Part shown: positions 31,410-42,794 of the stretch, piece by piece
Layout: each line of letters opens with the position of its first letter
Position numbering within the stretch: position 1 is the stretch's first letter
Program-made: the position numbers and the translations under genes
Source of the DNA: Molanna angustata
Lineage: Eukaryota; Arthropoda; Insecta; Trichoptera; Molannidae
Assembly (NCBI GenBank): GCA_963576475.1
Contig: OY754970.1
Coordinates: 41,066,647-41,130,646 of the forward strand
Direction of reading: 5' to 3'
Length of the DNA: 64,000 nt
The notes under the pieces: generated by a model
The model's input: the letters and a program-made list of their open reading frames with translations, nothing else
Databases searched by the model: none
What the model was told of the DNA's origin: nothing

Positions 31410-31641
31410 TATTTATTTATTTATTTAATATTGCTTCTCGGGCTATTAACAGGTACTATGTCAAATATTAATTTAAAACGCACCCAATAACAAGTTGCCA
31501 CATTCTGGAGACTTACGATATTAATCGTCTCACAGATCCAGACTGAAAACAAAATTAAAAACTGTGTCTCCAGCGGGAATCGAACCCGAGACCTTTGGCT
31601 CAGCAGTCAGATATCTAACCAACTGTGCCTCGAAGGCCGAC
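31410..31641 (-). mobile_element. tRNA-derived SINE, most complete copy
   Basis: On the minus strand it starts GTCGGCCTTCGAGGCACAG, with box A (TGGC-like, slightly changed) and an intact box B (GGTTCGATTCC, 31580-31590). The body follows with CTGTGAGACGATTAATATCG and TTGTTATTGGGTGCG, and the tail is (AAAT)n at 31410-31427. At about 230 bp it is the best reference for the family in the window. Confidence 0.85.
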
Positions 31642-31876
31642 CTGCTTTATTAATTTTAGTCGACGTCGTTTTCATTTGTCTCACTATGTTTTAAAATTCA
31701 CAAGTAAATAATTAAGGCGGGTATCTTGCAATAAGGCAATCTCTTCCGACCGAGCCAAGAAAATTTGAGCCTCAAGAAAATTCGATACAAAAGTAAAAAA
31801 AGTTGATACTTTATACCGTAAGAGGTACTTACACGGAACTTATAGACCAAGAACCAGCGACAGCCAAATTTACGTC

Positions 31877-32423
31877 ATAGTATAAAGGCTGTTAATTTTT
31901 CTGTTAAAGCTTACCACAGCAGGTTACTACGATTGGATAATATAAACCCTGAGAAGTGACTTTCGGAGATAACCGACTTCAAAATGTTAAAACTTGTTAT
32001 TTTTACGCATCAGTTATAATATGAAGCGCTATAGTAAAAAGCGTGATTTTTTTCATGTTTACTACGGAACACTATTAGAAATCACGCCTTCCTTTGACAG
32101 ACATCTTGGTTGGTGGAAACCCACCCTTAAATACTAATTAATTGTTATGTCTCTTTGAAGGTGTCTGTAGGGGGGTTTCCACAAACCAAAGAGTCTGTCA
32201 ATGGAAGGCGTGATTTCTAATAGTCTTCTGTAAAAGGTACATAATTATTAAAAAAATTTCACGCTTTGTACTATAACTAACGTGTTAAAATAGTAATTAA
32301 CAACTCTTTAAAGGCTGTTTTTCTCCGAAAGTCACCACTACTCAGGGTTCATAAACATTATTATCCAATCGTTGAAACCTGCTGTGGTAACCTTTTATAG
32401 GACAAAATCAGCTTTTATACTAT
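31877..32423. mobile_element. MITE with long imperfect inverted repeats
   Basis: ATAGTATAAAGGCTG at the left edge faces CAGCTTTTATACTAT at the right. Longer arms, about 31915-32130 and 32170-32405, pair through GCAGGTT, GATTGGATAAT, CCCTGAG, GTGACTTTCGGAG and GAAATCACGCCTTCC blocks. There is no coding frame. A TA target duplication is plausible, so a Tc1/mariner-type origin is possible. Confidence 0.7.
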
Positions 32424-32543
32424 AAATTAAGTATAAGCATAAATTTTGTATGGACAACTATACAAAATGACGAAAGCCTAAATCGCGGGATCTTACACTA
32501 TCATATAAAACGCACGAATTATAATATTAAATTATACTTCCAT

Positions 32544-33345
32544 ATCAATTTGACTCGATAATTTATTAACAAGTTATCAATTTGACTCGATAATTTATTA
32601 ACAAGTTATCAATTTGACTCGATAATTTATTAACAATTTATCAATTTGACTCGATAATTTATTAACAATTTATCAATTTGACTCGATAATTTATTAACAA
32701 GTTATCAATTTGACTCGATAATTTATTAACAAGTTATTAATTTGACTCGGTAATTTATTAAAAGGTTATCAATAAGACTGGATTATTTAGTATCAACTTA
32801 TGAATTTCACTTGATAATTTATTACTTACGTACTTTCCGTGTCCAGAACACTATCAAATTAGAAAACTCCAATGCTCGGCCACCCGGATGCCGCTTTCTT
32901 TTTTCTTGCCGGAACAACACCAAAGAAAGATAATTTATTATCAAGTAATCATCAGTTAAAGCAATAGTTCATTATCAATTTGATTTGATAATTTATTATC
33001 AAGTTATCAATTAACTTGATAATTTATGTAACCTGATTATTTACAATCTAGTTTGCAATTTGACTTGGTCATTTATTATAAAATTTCAAATTTGACTTGA
33101 TAATTTATTAAAAATCTACTAAGTTTTTATTTTGTAGAATTTCATTATAAATGATGTCTATAATCAAAAGTAATGGGCATATTTTAGTAAATGCCAAAAA
33201 GACGAAATAGGCCTATCGCATTTAATAAAATTCATGTAGAATCAAAAAGTGGTTTCGTTTTAATTATTGACATCATTGATAATTTATAATCAAGTTATAA
33301 ATTTGACTTGAAAATTTGTTATCATTTTGACTTGCTCATGAATGA
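32544..33345. repeat. Decaying 32-bp minisatellite
   Basis: Units of ATCAATTTGACTCGATAA plus 14 bases repeat every 32 bases from 32544. The first six or so are almost identical. Copies decay from 32735, are interrupted by about 110 bases of GC-richer unique sequence (32826-32935), and continue as isolated degenerate units to about 33340. Confidence 0.9.
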
Positions 33346-33349
33346 AAAC

Positions 33350-33754
33350 AATAAGTAGTAATAACAGAGTTAATTGAGAAGTACACCAAATATGATTAGC
33401 AGTGATCCCCGTGAAAGTGATCATTGATTATTTACAAAAAATGGTGTCCTAGATAGCAACTCAATTCTCAAACGTTCTTCTTCAACGAATATTCAATCTC
33501 ATTTTATTAATGATGTTATTTGTTCATGTGAAAGACTATTGTCTCCAACAGATAGGCCTTCATGTTTTTTTTATGGCAAATATGTACATTGAATTCAGTT
33601 ACTCCATTTATTCGAATAGTTTTCTTCTGTGTGTTAATAATGAAATCGTCAATACATTCAAGGCTCAAAGACAAAAAAAACTTATTGAACAAGAAGAATC
33701 AACCACTTGGTTGAATTATTTTAGACTTAATATGCTCTCATGCTGTAAAGTGCC
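33350..33754. other. Unassigned; 83-codon plus frame at 33510-33761
   Basis: The frame reads with some polar, protein-like content in its second half (KKLIEQEESTTWLNYF), but I recognise no family and no splice sites stand out. It may be chance. Confidence 0.25.
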
Positions 33755-33932
33755 GTCTTAAAATAGTGCTTCCACAATTATAATGAAGAGCCAGGTATTC
33801 GAAAATACAACAGCCAAAATAACATATTGCATACACGCATGTGTTGTCCCTCCCTTTTAATGTAATCCACATCCGCACGCCTGTCGCTGGATAGCTTACA
33901 TTATGGGATATGACGTGATGGTATGAATTTTT
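33755..33932 (+). mobile_element. SINE-like dispersed repeat, full copy
   Basis: TTAAAATAGTGCTTCCAC, a GAGCC block, GAAAATACAACAGCC and AAAATAACAT, then CGCACGCCTGTCGCTGG, a weak hairpin, and GGGATATGACGTGATGGTATGAAT. The order is the same at 45530-45722. The 3' end resembles that of the RTE-like family. Confidence 0.65.
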
Positions 33933-34089
33933 GTACAGTATGCTCCCACATTCGCAAAAACTGACTTTAACAGATATGGGCTTCAAATGAAAATTTCCTC
34001 TGTTAGTCTATAATAAGTACATATATAGTTCAATTTTAGTACCTATTCTATATAATTATAATTTTTGAAGTGTACATTTATTTATGGGA

Positions 34090-35140
34090 TAAAAGTCGTG
34101 TGTTGGTCACAACCCATTCGTATCAGCTTGATAGATTACAACTAGTAATCAACGCAGCTGCGATGGTGATACATGGACCTGACAAAATATTTCACATAAC
34201 ACCTCTTCTTTAAGAATTACACTGGTTAAAATGTTCAGAGCGAGTAGACTATAAGGTATTCCTGATGGTGATTAAGACCCGAATGCACAGTCCTAGGTAA
34301 CAAAATACTAACTCCTAACCTTACTGGAGTACCTATTAAGTATTCTTAAGTTTGCAATTGCGTTACAGAGACATCACTAATTAAAAACTAAATACTACGC
34401 CAAACTTTAGGTCGATGGCGTAGAATTTCACATTATTGTGTACAAAGAAAAGAGATGGGTAGTTTTCTATGAGTTTATACTGACGTTCAAAATGTTTTTT
34501 TTTATTACAACATAAATACATATAACCAAGTCACGATTCTTCTGAAATTCTAAACATTCTGTGTGGGATATGATTTGAAAAAAATACTAAATACATATGT
34601 ATTTGACGAAGTCGTTGAATTCATCATCCATCGAAAACATCTCGTATTGTAATATTAAACCACTCTTAAGTTTCCTCGCCATCTACCTTACTTTTTGACA
34701 GTTCGCAAATGTTATTTTACGCCACCGCGCATGCGCTAAGTATTTAGATATGTCTAATACATAAACTTGGTAGCATCCTCCAGTTAGGAAGCCACGTGTT
34801 ACTTAAGTGAGCTCCTAACTTAAGTGAGGGACCATGCAATGAGAACATGGTTAGTATTTAGAATTAAGAATTTAGGTCGGACTCTGCATTCGGACCTAAG
34901 ACTCTGAACAACTTGGCTCCACACTACATTCAAGAACTGTATCAAAAGAATGTTCCACCAGGAAGACAGCTTACATTGAGATCATCTGGATCACAGAGTA
35001 CCAGATTTAGGCGCATCAGTATGATCGCGGTTTCAGTGTGAACGGGTTTTTAATGTGGAATAAATTGTTCCTTAACATACGCGGAGCTCAGAGTATAAAC
35101 ACCTTCGGTTGACTTTTTAAGACTGTCTTGTTTCGTAAAG
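34090..35140 (+). mobile_element. Old L2/CR1-type LINE, interrupted
   Basis: 34120-34280 encodes LDRLQLVINAAAMVIHG, an ITPLL block and LHWLKCSERVDYKVF, the classic 'LQ..QNAAARL...LHWLP...R..YK' region. 34890-35040 continues with LNNLAPHYIQELY, a GRQLTLRSS block and TRFRR. The 600 or so bases between (34300-34885) are an insertion or diverged sequence, including a palindromic phrase at 34873-34901. A 3' ATT repeat is at 35203-35220. It is heavily stopped. Confidence 0.65.
34727..34736. promoter_or_regulatory. GCGCATGCGC palindrome (NRF1/ewg-type site)
   Basis: This 10-base palindrome is the core recognised by NRF1 in vertebrates and its insect relative ewg. It is the only such site noticed. 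It lies inside a LINE-interrupted, AT-rich context, so function is doubtful. Confidence 0.2.
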
Positions 35141-35224
35141 CAAAGAAATAAGATATAGCGCCCTTGGAGTGATCTTGTATCACTAAACGACGCTTTATAA
35201 ATTATTATTATAATTATTACCACA

Positions 35225-35900
35225 TGTTCGTACAAATTCAAGCATCTGTGCTGATATACATATTAATGCGAAGATTTATACGGGGGATTTTATTTAATTA
35301 ACCTAATGTGAATTTTCTTATAGTGCCTACAATATATTTGTATCATAATTTCTACATCAAAAATGTTTTAAACTTTATACCTCGTTACTCTGTCTTTGAA
35401 CCTCAACACTATAATGAAGAGTTTCAAATAGATAAGTAAGTATTTCAATAAAATAAATGTTATAAGTATTGTGAAAGCTCTCTCTTAACTGAAGCTTACA
35501 TACTTATATACTTCTTACTTCGGGATTTTCAATCGTACAACATTCATTTCATTAAGATATATTACTCAAATTTAAGTTGGAAATTCAAAACGTAATTGTT
35601 AGCTATTCGCATAAGTATGTTAAGACTTTTTGTGTAAATAAAAGTTAAATTGATAGTTGTTATTAAAATGAATTTAATAATTTCTACATTAAAAATAAAA
35701 AAAATAAAAGCACATTTAAAAAAAATATATAAATTACTTAGATGGATGGATTTATAAACCTACACTTCCAACACTAAATCAACTAACAAACAACAATTTA
35801 AAAATTCAATATTTAGTAGAATTAAAAAATGTAAAAAATTATACGTGGTTTTTTTTAAATCAAACGATCGATTAAAGTTTCATATTTTCGTATTGATTTT
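35225..35900. other. AT-rich, nothing recognised
   Basis: No frame, tandem repeat or element is recognised. One phrase (CTCTGTCTTTGAACCTC at 35388) recurs in variant form at 40148, suggesting a faint dispersed repeat. Confidence 0.4.
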
Positions 35901-35908
35901 GAACCGAT

Positions 35909-35950
35909 CTTGAGAAGGGTCTAGTCAGCCGAAACGGTCGTTCTGTCAAA
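35909..35950 (+). ncRNA. Hammerhead-like core, degraded
   Basis: CTTGAGAA, G, GGT...GCC stem II around CTAGTCA, then GAAAC and GGTCG. It shares the stem II loop plan with 25066-25100. The core is not canonical, and a Penelope-like terminus is the likely source. Confidence 0.4.
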
Positions 35951-36064
35951 ATTAAAATACAAGTATTGAACTATAATGCATTTGATATAGAAATACTCAT
36001 TGAATGAAATTCTACAGCATAAATACCGTAAACTCATTATAATCTCATGCTTATCATTAGATGA

Positions 36065-36200
36065 GAGGTGGCAGAGCGGTTAGAGCACCGGGTTAGTAAT
36101 CCAGTGGTCGCATGTTCGAATCCTGCCGCGACCGATTTCTTTCACTTATACCACAACATTGCTCAATTTAGGGAATATAATATGAGGATGTACATATATT
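36065..36200 (+). mobile_element. Second tRNA-derived SINE family, copy 2
   Basis: GGTGGCAGAGCGGTTAGAG provides box A (TGGCAGAGCGG, 36069-36079) and TGTTCGAATCC box B (36112-36122). A cloverleaf drawn through it would put AGT in the anticodon loop, but stems have mismatches and the acceptor arm does not close, so it is a SINE rather than a tRNA gene. The body matches the minus-strand copy at 6371-6520. Confidence 0.75.
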
Positions 36201-36204
36201 ATGA

Positions 36205-36595
36205 ACTTGTTGCAAGGACATATTTAAAATTATTATTAAAACTTCCTTGCGCTCTGTGCAAGTAACGAATTTATTGCCAGATAGCACTTTCCTCTAACTT
36301 TCCATTATTAGGTACCTGTCCATATTATATTCAAATTATAATTTATTTTAGGTACCTATATGCATATAAAAATATATAAATCATATGTGTGTTGCTCGAT
36401 ATTATGAAAAATAAAAATATGTAGGTATCTGTAGGTACACATTAGAATATATGTAAGAATATGTATTTCAAAGGACATTTAAAGAAAAAAAAGAGCGTAA
36501 GAATAGCGGATATCCAGATAGTAGTTAATTAAATGGTGACGTTATTTAGAGAAAAAATGGATTTCAAAGGTTTATTAATTCTATTAGGTAAGTAC
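36205..36595. other. AT-rich, nothing recognised
   Basis: Contains TAGGTACCT motifs at 36309 and 36350. No gene or element is seen. Confidence 0.5.
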
Positions 36596-36599
36596 TGTT

Positions 36600-37010
36600 G
36601 GGAAAAGTAATATTGTATGAAGTGGAAGGTTGGACTCTCAAAACCTCAACATTAAATAAAATTGAAGAATTCGAGAAGTGTCTATAGAGAAGATTGATGC
36701 GCATCTCGTGGGTCGATAGAGTCTCAAATGAAAGAGTTCTAAATAATATGATGGAGAAAGAGAGAGAGATTCTGACCACTGTCAAGAAACGCAAAACCGC
36801 ATATTTTGGCCTCACTGCAATGATGATTTATATATGTATTGCCCTTTTACAAATTATAACGGAGGAGAAGTTAGAGAGAAGACGGGGTATGGGGCGTAAA
36901 AGGATATATCGTCGCTTAAAAATCTCAGGGATTCCGGATGAGGCGTCACTAATAAGGTTGGCGCTGGATCGAGATGAATTAGGAGTGATGGTCGCCAACC
37001 TCTAGCAAAA
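36600..37010 (+). mobile_element. LINE C-terminus, third RTE-like family
   Basis: A frame at 36694-37005 reads MRISWVDRVSNERVLNNM, EKEREILTTVKKRK, YFGL, then LLQIITEEKLERRRGMGRKR and DELGVMVANL before the stop. This order is characteristic of a lepidopteran endonuclease/reverse transcriptase C-terminus that ends in 'IANL'. The frame is unusually intact, but the reverse transcriptase core is missing. Confidence 0.82.
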
Positions 37011-37014
37011 GCAG

Positions 37015-38065
37015 TCTAGCAAAATTAAGACTTATTAATAGTTCCTTGCATATTTTTATCACTCCTTGAAATTATTTATTACCTCGACTAGAAATTTGTG
37101 GATACTATTAATGTCAGTGTCTATATTTTAATAGCGAAAAACGTTGAGCTATCATCAGTAAGGATTGAAAGTGTCATTGTGAACGTTAAACCTACAATTT
37201 TTTATTATTTATAATAATATTATAAGTCTCGTTATAAAATGCACTTCCGATAAGGATTTGAGAGTGTTCTTATGAAATTCTTGCGGATGATATATCGACA
37301 GAAAACTTTCCAGATTATATTGCGCTAGTAATGTCGTTAGTGATGTGCAAACTCAAGACCAAATAAAGGACGGTCTCAATATTATTCCAAGATTTAGCAC
37401 CACATAGTATCTGACGTATCCCTCTATTTTATCGAATATATTCCGAAGTATAAAGAGCCAATAGTCCGTCAAATGTTGAAACTGTTTCAATCTAGATACA
37501 ATATTAAACCTAATTGAATAACTAAGAACTGTCAAGAATTAATCGTTTACCGCTATCAATTTATGAATAATATTTTTTCTTCATCCAAATTGGAGTGATT
37601 AGTTTGATTAAATTTCTTTTCACATATTTGTAAAAGGATTTTCTTCAAATTGTGACAATGTGTCGCTCCGTATAAAATTATAACCATCTTTAAAAATTTG
37701 TATACGCAGCTTACACAAGATCTATAATGACAGACTCATCAAAGAATCATGTAATTTATGCATCGGTCCAATATATTATGCATGCGAAGAAAGGTGATTT
37801 TAATGTTGGTCAGCTCAAACAAAAATAGACCAAGTTGATTTTTTCCCCTCCCTACGTCAATATTATAATACTCCAGTGCACAGTACATGGCTGTCCTCCC
37901 GTGGGATAAGCTGAGAAGATGGAGTACCTCCTCATAATATAATATTTTATCGTCTTAACATCATGCATAAGGATTTTCCGTTTGGCAGCTAGTGGCGATC
38001 AAAGAGATCGAGAAGTTAAACATCACTTGAATTTTGATTTATCATATTCAAAAAGATTTTGATTT
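37015..38065. other. AT-rich, nothing recognised
   Basis: No reliable gene or element was seen; a 60-codon minus frame at 37353-37535 has no recognisable motif. Confidence 0.45.
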
Positions 38066-38069
38066 ATCA

Positions 38070-38745
38070 TTATCACAGAAACATTTTAATAGCTGAAAGT
38101 TTTGAAAAAAAAACTTTTGCTTAAACTACTGAATGACTTTTTTTAAACACAGACACACGGCTTTCGTGGCTCAGTTGGTTAGGTATATGACTGCTGATCC
38201 AATTTTTCATATGGATTATGCTGCTGATTTGATTTATTATATGGATTTGACAGTAATATTTCAATAACTGAAAGTTTTGATAAAAAACTTTTACTTAAAC
38301 TAAGGACAGCTAATCCAATTCATCATATGGATTATGCTGCTGATTTGAATTATCATATGGATTTGACAGTAACATTTTAAAAGCTGAAAGTTTTGATAAA
38401 AAAAACTTTTGCTTAAACAAAGGACTACTAATCCAATTCATCATATGGATTATGCTGCTGATTTGAATTATCATATGGATTTGACAGTAACATTTTAATA
38501 GCTGAAAGTTTTGATAAAAAAAACTTTTGCTTAAACTACTGAATGTCTTATTTAAACACAGACACGCGGCCTTCGTGGCTCAGTTGGTTAGGTATCTGAC
38601 TGCTAATCCAATTTATTATATGGATTATGCTGCTGATTTGACTGCTGATCCAAGGGTCCGGGTTCGATTCCCTGTGGAGACACGGTTTTTAATTGTGTTT
38701 TAGTCTGGATCTGTGAGACGATTAATATCGTAGGAGACGATTAAA
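38070..38745 (+). repeat. SINE-seeded satellite
   Basis: The SINE head (TTCGTGGCTCAGTTGGTTAG) occurs at 38163 and 38573. Between and after them, a unit of about 117 bp with ATGGATTATGCTGCTGATTTG recurs at 38211, 38327, 38445 and 38620, with a AGCTGAAAGTTTTGATAAAA block in each. The box B half (GGTTCGATTCC) appears only in the last SINE copy at about 38661. The array has thus grown inside a SINE after its box A. Confidence 0.85.
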
Positions 38746-38746
38746 A

Positions 38747-39143
38747 CTTGATAATTCTTCAATACCATTTTATAAAAGTGTTTTTTTACCAAGTAGAAAA
38801 TAAGAATTTCAAATTATAAGTTTCCTGAGCTTGGGGTCACTTCAAAATATTTGACGTTTAAATAAAATGAGAAGCACTATTCAGTAATCACTCAAAATAA
38901 AATGAAAGTGTTAGATATACATATTTGCTAAATTTAAAAAGAATCGAATGAGTACTTTAGTATATAATTGATAAAGTAAAATAAACACGCCGTACATAGC
39001 ACACACACAGATACATTTTGATGAAACTTTCAGAATACAATCTCAGCATGATACTAGTTGATAATCCGCAATAAAAAAAGCCTTAAAAATTGCGAAATCA
39101 TAACTCCCCACTATCCCCTTGGGTTAGTGAGCAGTAAAAAAAT
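38747..39143 (-). mobile_element. CTCCTCACTAAC-type MITE, copy A
   Basis: Read on the minus strand it matches 39490-39862 and 41972-42558 through TTAGTGAG, GGGGATAGTGGGGAGTTATG, ATTATCAACTAGTATCATGC and GTGACCCCAAGCTCAGG. No coding frame is conserved. Copies A and B face each other, with 350 bases between. Confidence 0.8.
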
Positions 39144-39489
39144 AATCACACAGAAAAAAGCTTTCGGTGGATATATCTGATATTTTTTTGAAAGCTATCT
39201 CTTATTTTGTGCTAAAAGGAATGGAAGTAAAATGGTAGAAAATATTATCCGTCTGGTAAGTAAAAATATAAATTTAATATTTTATTATCAACCCCTAATC
39301 TGGTTTTGATAGACTTCCAAGACAGCCCGGATCAATGATCGATGCGGTGTTTATTTTATTTTTTTATTATTATTTACTTTCGGTCTGTAAGTAAGTGAAA
39401 AGAAAAAACAGACATGTTCAAGTGAAATTCGTCTTAAGGCTGGTGTAGCACCGAGATAGTCGTGTAATTTTGAACAGATCTGTATTACT

Positions 39490-39862
39490 TTTTACTCCTC
39501 ACTAACCCAAGGGGATAGTGGGGAGTTATGATTTCGCAATTTTTAAGGGATATTTTTCATTGCAGATTATCAACTAGTATCATGCTGAGATTGTATTCTG
39601 AAAGTTTCATCACAATGTATCTGTGTTTGTGCTATGTGCTGTGTGCTATGTACGGCGTTTTTTTACTTCATCGATTACAGACTATAGTACTCATTCGATT
39701 TTTTTCAAATTTTGCAAATATGTATATCTTAGAACCCATTTGATTTTGAAGGATATCTGTATAGTGTTTCTTTTTTTTAACTGTCAAATTAAATATTTCA
39801 AAGTGACCCCAAGCTCAGGAAACTTAAAATTTGAAATATTCATTTTCAAATTGGTAAAAAGG
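39490..39862 (+). mobile_element. CTCCTCACTAAC-type MITE, copy B
   Basis: Starts ACTCCTCACTAACCCAAGGG and runs to AAAAGGCACAT; the 3' terminal inverted repeat is missing. The inverted partner is at 38747-39143. Short frames here (39528-39871) are shadows of the repeat. Confidence 0.8.
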
Positions 39863-39879
39863 CACATATAGCTCTACAT

Positions 39880-40540
39880 CTTGCAGTTTATTAAAAATGT
39901 AATATTAACCTTTATATCGGGTATGCCATTATTTTTCTACAAGAATTTATACAGAATATTATAAAAAAGTCAACGAATATTTTTCCTCATTAATACTCAA
40001 ACAAAGCTATTTTTTAAACATATTTGATAAGTAATAATGATGGAATATCAAGTTGAAATTTATGTACGCTGACAGCAGGCACCCTCTTAAAACAAAAATT
40101 AATATTATTATGATCTTCTCGTATCTAAGTATAATAATTTAGTTCTACTCCGTCTTTGTACCTCTATATAATCATTACCGTACAATATATTTTTTTATTA
40201 AAAAGTATCAAATCTAAAAAAATTGAGGCATCCTTAAGTTTTTATCGCGTTGAAATGAAGAAAACTAAATATATGTTTATTAAAATTTGTATGATATACT
40301 GAATATTACAATTTGGAAAAATGTAGGTTTATTATCATTTCTAAGAAGTGTACATTTATATGGTTTTAACTATGTTTTCATTTAAATCTTGTAAAAACAA
40401 TAATATATATTAAAGTTACATATAACCGAATTTAATTCAATTTTCATTTATTATTATTACTATTTTAATATAGGTGTTGCGGCTTGGTAATCCTTCAATT
40501 CATACCTTCCCGACAATTCCTATATTTTTGCCCTAGCAAC
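39880..40540. other. AT-rich, nothing recognised
   Basis: No gene, repeat or regulatory signal is identified beyond the faint repeat phrase at 40148. Confidence 0.45.
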
Positions 40541-40544
40541 ATCC

Positions 40545-40962
40545 ATTAATCCAAAACCTACCTAATTACCCCGTTGCAACAATAAGACCACGCACAAATC
40601 GACACAAAAATTCAACCCAGCCAGTATGCAGCGACTAGCCGACGGTAACGTTAATGACAGCTTGGCGGCGTAGTGAAAACCGAATCAGCGCCGTACGGCC
40701 GTAACGAGTATTTTTTTTTGAACATTAATTTAGCAGTGATATACTTGTGGGATCAACGGAGAGTGCAGTAAAACGGGGTAAGTCCTTTGTATCTTTCCTT
40801 GATTTACCAATTGCCATAGTTGTGATTTTGCTTCCCCATGTAATCAAAGTGTCAGAGCTGCATTTAATCGCTTCGAAACCGGAGATCGTTGAATCCTCCA
40901 TTTTGCCGCCGAAGATCGCGCCAGGCATTAAAATCATCAATTATTTTCTGTATGGGCTTTAA
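40545..40962. other. GC-rich island, possible exon or conserved element
   Basis: CpG-rich sequence (40620-40712, then 40745-40940) stands out from the AT-rich flanks. Frames of about 71 codons are open on both strands over the same stretch (plus 40747-40962, minus 40725-40940). The minus frame includes CAAAATGG, a good start context, and a possible donor (TTG then GTAAAT at about 40810-40815). The plus side has GGG then GTAAGT at about 40778-40785. I do not recognise either product. It could be a first exon, an antisense RNA, or a conserved regulatory island. Confidence 0.35.
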
Positions 40963-40969
40963 GCCTACA

Positions 40970-41965
40970 CAATAGGCAATACGAGCATTAAAGGACGATT
41001 GTTTAGAATCTATGTAAAAACAATGTATGCACTTTCTCAAAAAATTCTATATCATTAAAAACTACAATCAAACGTACGTAGTGGATTATAAATTAGATAA
41101 TTCCTTAGGAAGAATTGGCAAGTAAACGCTAGACTATTCGACTGTCTCGATATGAGATGGTGTTTATTATCTGCGATATGGTGTTATAATAATATTATAG
41201 GTGCGGGAATTATAGGTAACATAGCTAGATCCCTGAACCCCATCCAGAGAGAGAGAGTGTATGAGTGTGTGTGAAGAGAATGGTGAATCTTGTAGCAGCT
41301 ACGTACATATATTTCATATATCAGGGGTTGTGTCTGAGATAAAACCTTAGAAACGACTTCAGGGAGAGTTTTATCACGGGAAAACGATATACTTTATATG
41401 GATAATGTTTTTATTTCGTTGTTGTGTTTTTTTCCTCTTTTTCTTTCACTGTTGTTTGAATTTCGTTTTTATTTTTCACACTCTTGCTGATAAATTTTCA
41501 TGTCTGTACCGAAACATAAAATTGGATCCCGATACAGCGAGAGAAATTATTTTGCGAAATTTAGATACGCGTTTAAGAAACGATTTTATTTTTCCCTACA
41601 ATTGTTAAAAATCCCTCTTAGGAGCACACCGTTGGAAAATTTATTTTATTTTGGCAATAAAAGGCTACGAGATGTTGTATTTTAAAATACCTACCTTCCT
41701 ATCGAATATTTCGCACCTCTCTATCTTAAATGTTCCTTAAAGTTACTTTCCTCAATATCAAACGCTTAAACTAATCCATGTGAATCAAATTACGTGATAA
41801 ATGTACTGTTTAAATATGACTCTTTATTAACTGTGTCAACAAATTATGAAAGTTGCAACAACAATAGGTTTAAAAATAATTTATACTGGCATATGCGTCT
41901 AAGAAACGAGTACTTATTCCCCAAGTATAGACTTTTGTAATTTTTGTGTTGGTCTTTGTAAGAGG
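40970..41965. other. Unassigned
   Basis: A GAGAGAGAG/TGTGTGTG patch at 41245-41275, and two overlapping plus frames at 41405-41685 without recognisable motifs. Confidence 0.35.
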
Positions 41966-41971
41966 AAGACG

Positions 41972-42558
41972 AACAACACGCTATTTACTCCTCACTAACC
42001 CAAGGGGATATAGTGGGGAGTTATGATTTCGCAATTTTTAAGGGTATTTTTTTATTGCAGATTATCAACTAGTATCATGCTTTATAGAGATTGTATTCTG
42101 AAAGTTTCATCACAGTGTGTGTGCTATGTGCTGAGTGCTTCGTGCTATGTACGGCGGGTTCATTTTACTTTATCAATTATAGACTAAACTACTTATTCGA
42201 TTCTTTTCAATTTTTGCAAATATGTATATCTAATACTCGCTTAGATCCCATTAGATTTTGAAGGATATCTGAATAGTGCTTCTCAATTTTTTTAACTGTC
42301 AAATATTTCAAAGTGACCCCAAGCTCAGAAAATTTTAAATTTGAAATTTTTATTTTAAATTGGTAAAAAGGCACATCACTTTTATAAAATGGCATTGAAG
42401 AGTTATCAAGTTTTCATAATAAAATATTTAAATAAAAAACAATTTATCAAACTCATTTAATGAAAATGCTGAATATTTTCCATACAAAATTTGAATTATT
42501 TATAGAATGACTTGTTAGTGAGGAGTTTAGCGTTGGCCACAACCCACTCGTTTTATAT
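41972..42558 (+). mobile_element. CTCCTCACTAAC-type MITE, most complete copy C
   Basis: The ends ACTCCTCACTAAC (41987-41999) and GTTAGTGAGGAGT (42513-42526 region) form terminal inverted repeats. Flanking ACACGCTA and TAGCGTTGG suggest they extend further outward. Its body defines the family seen in copies A, B and D/E. There is no transposase. Confidence 0.82.
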
Positions 42559-42591
42559 GTAACTTATTTAGTATTGCCTTGATTTTATGCT

Positions 42592-42790
42592 TTTCTTCTT
42601 CTTTTTAGTCGTTTCACTCCACTGCTGGATATAGGCCTCTTCCTGAGTTTTCCATTTCTCTCTATCCTGGGCATTCTGCTTCCACCCATGTCCCACCAGT
42701 TCGACAATATCGTCAGTCCATCCTCCTCCGTGGTCTCCCTTCACTTCGTCTATAATGATAGAGTCTCCAATTTAGAATTCTGGGGGTCAT
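42592..42790 (-). mobile_element. LINE C-terminal end of 'QQW' type, diverged
   Basis: The minus strand shows a degraded GRPRR-type block, a W-x-E-AQDR-like block and EEAYIQQW-like wording next to a CTT-rich (GAA)n tail at 42594-42606. It aligns with the better copy at 20881-21040 through CCACTGCTGGATATAGGCCT. Confidence 0.65.
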
Positions 42791-42794
42791 TTAT

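Noticed and set aside
36065..36135. A functional tRNA gene
   Set aside because: Box A and box B are good, but the acceptor and anticodon stems have mismatches and the body matches a SINE at 6371-6520.
35225..40170. CTCTGTCTTTGAACCTC phrase at 35388 and a variant at 40148
   Set aside because: Too short and too diverged to define a repeat family by eye.
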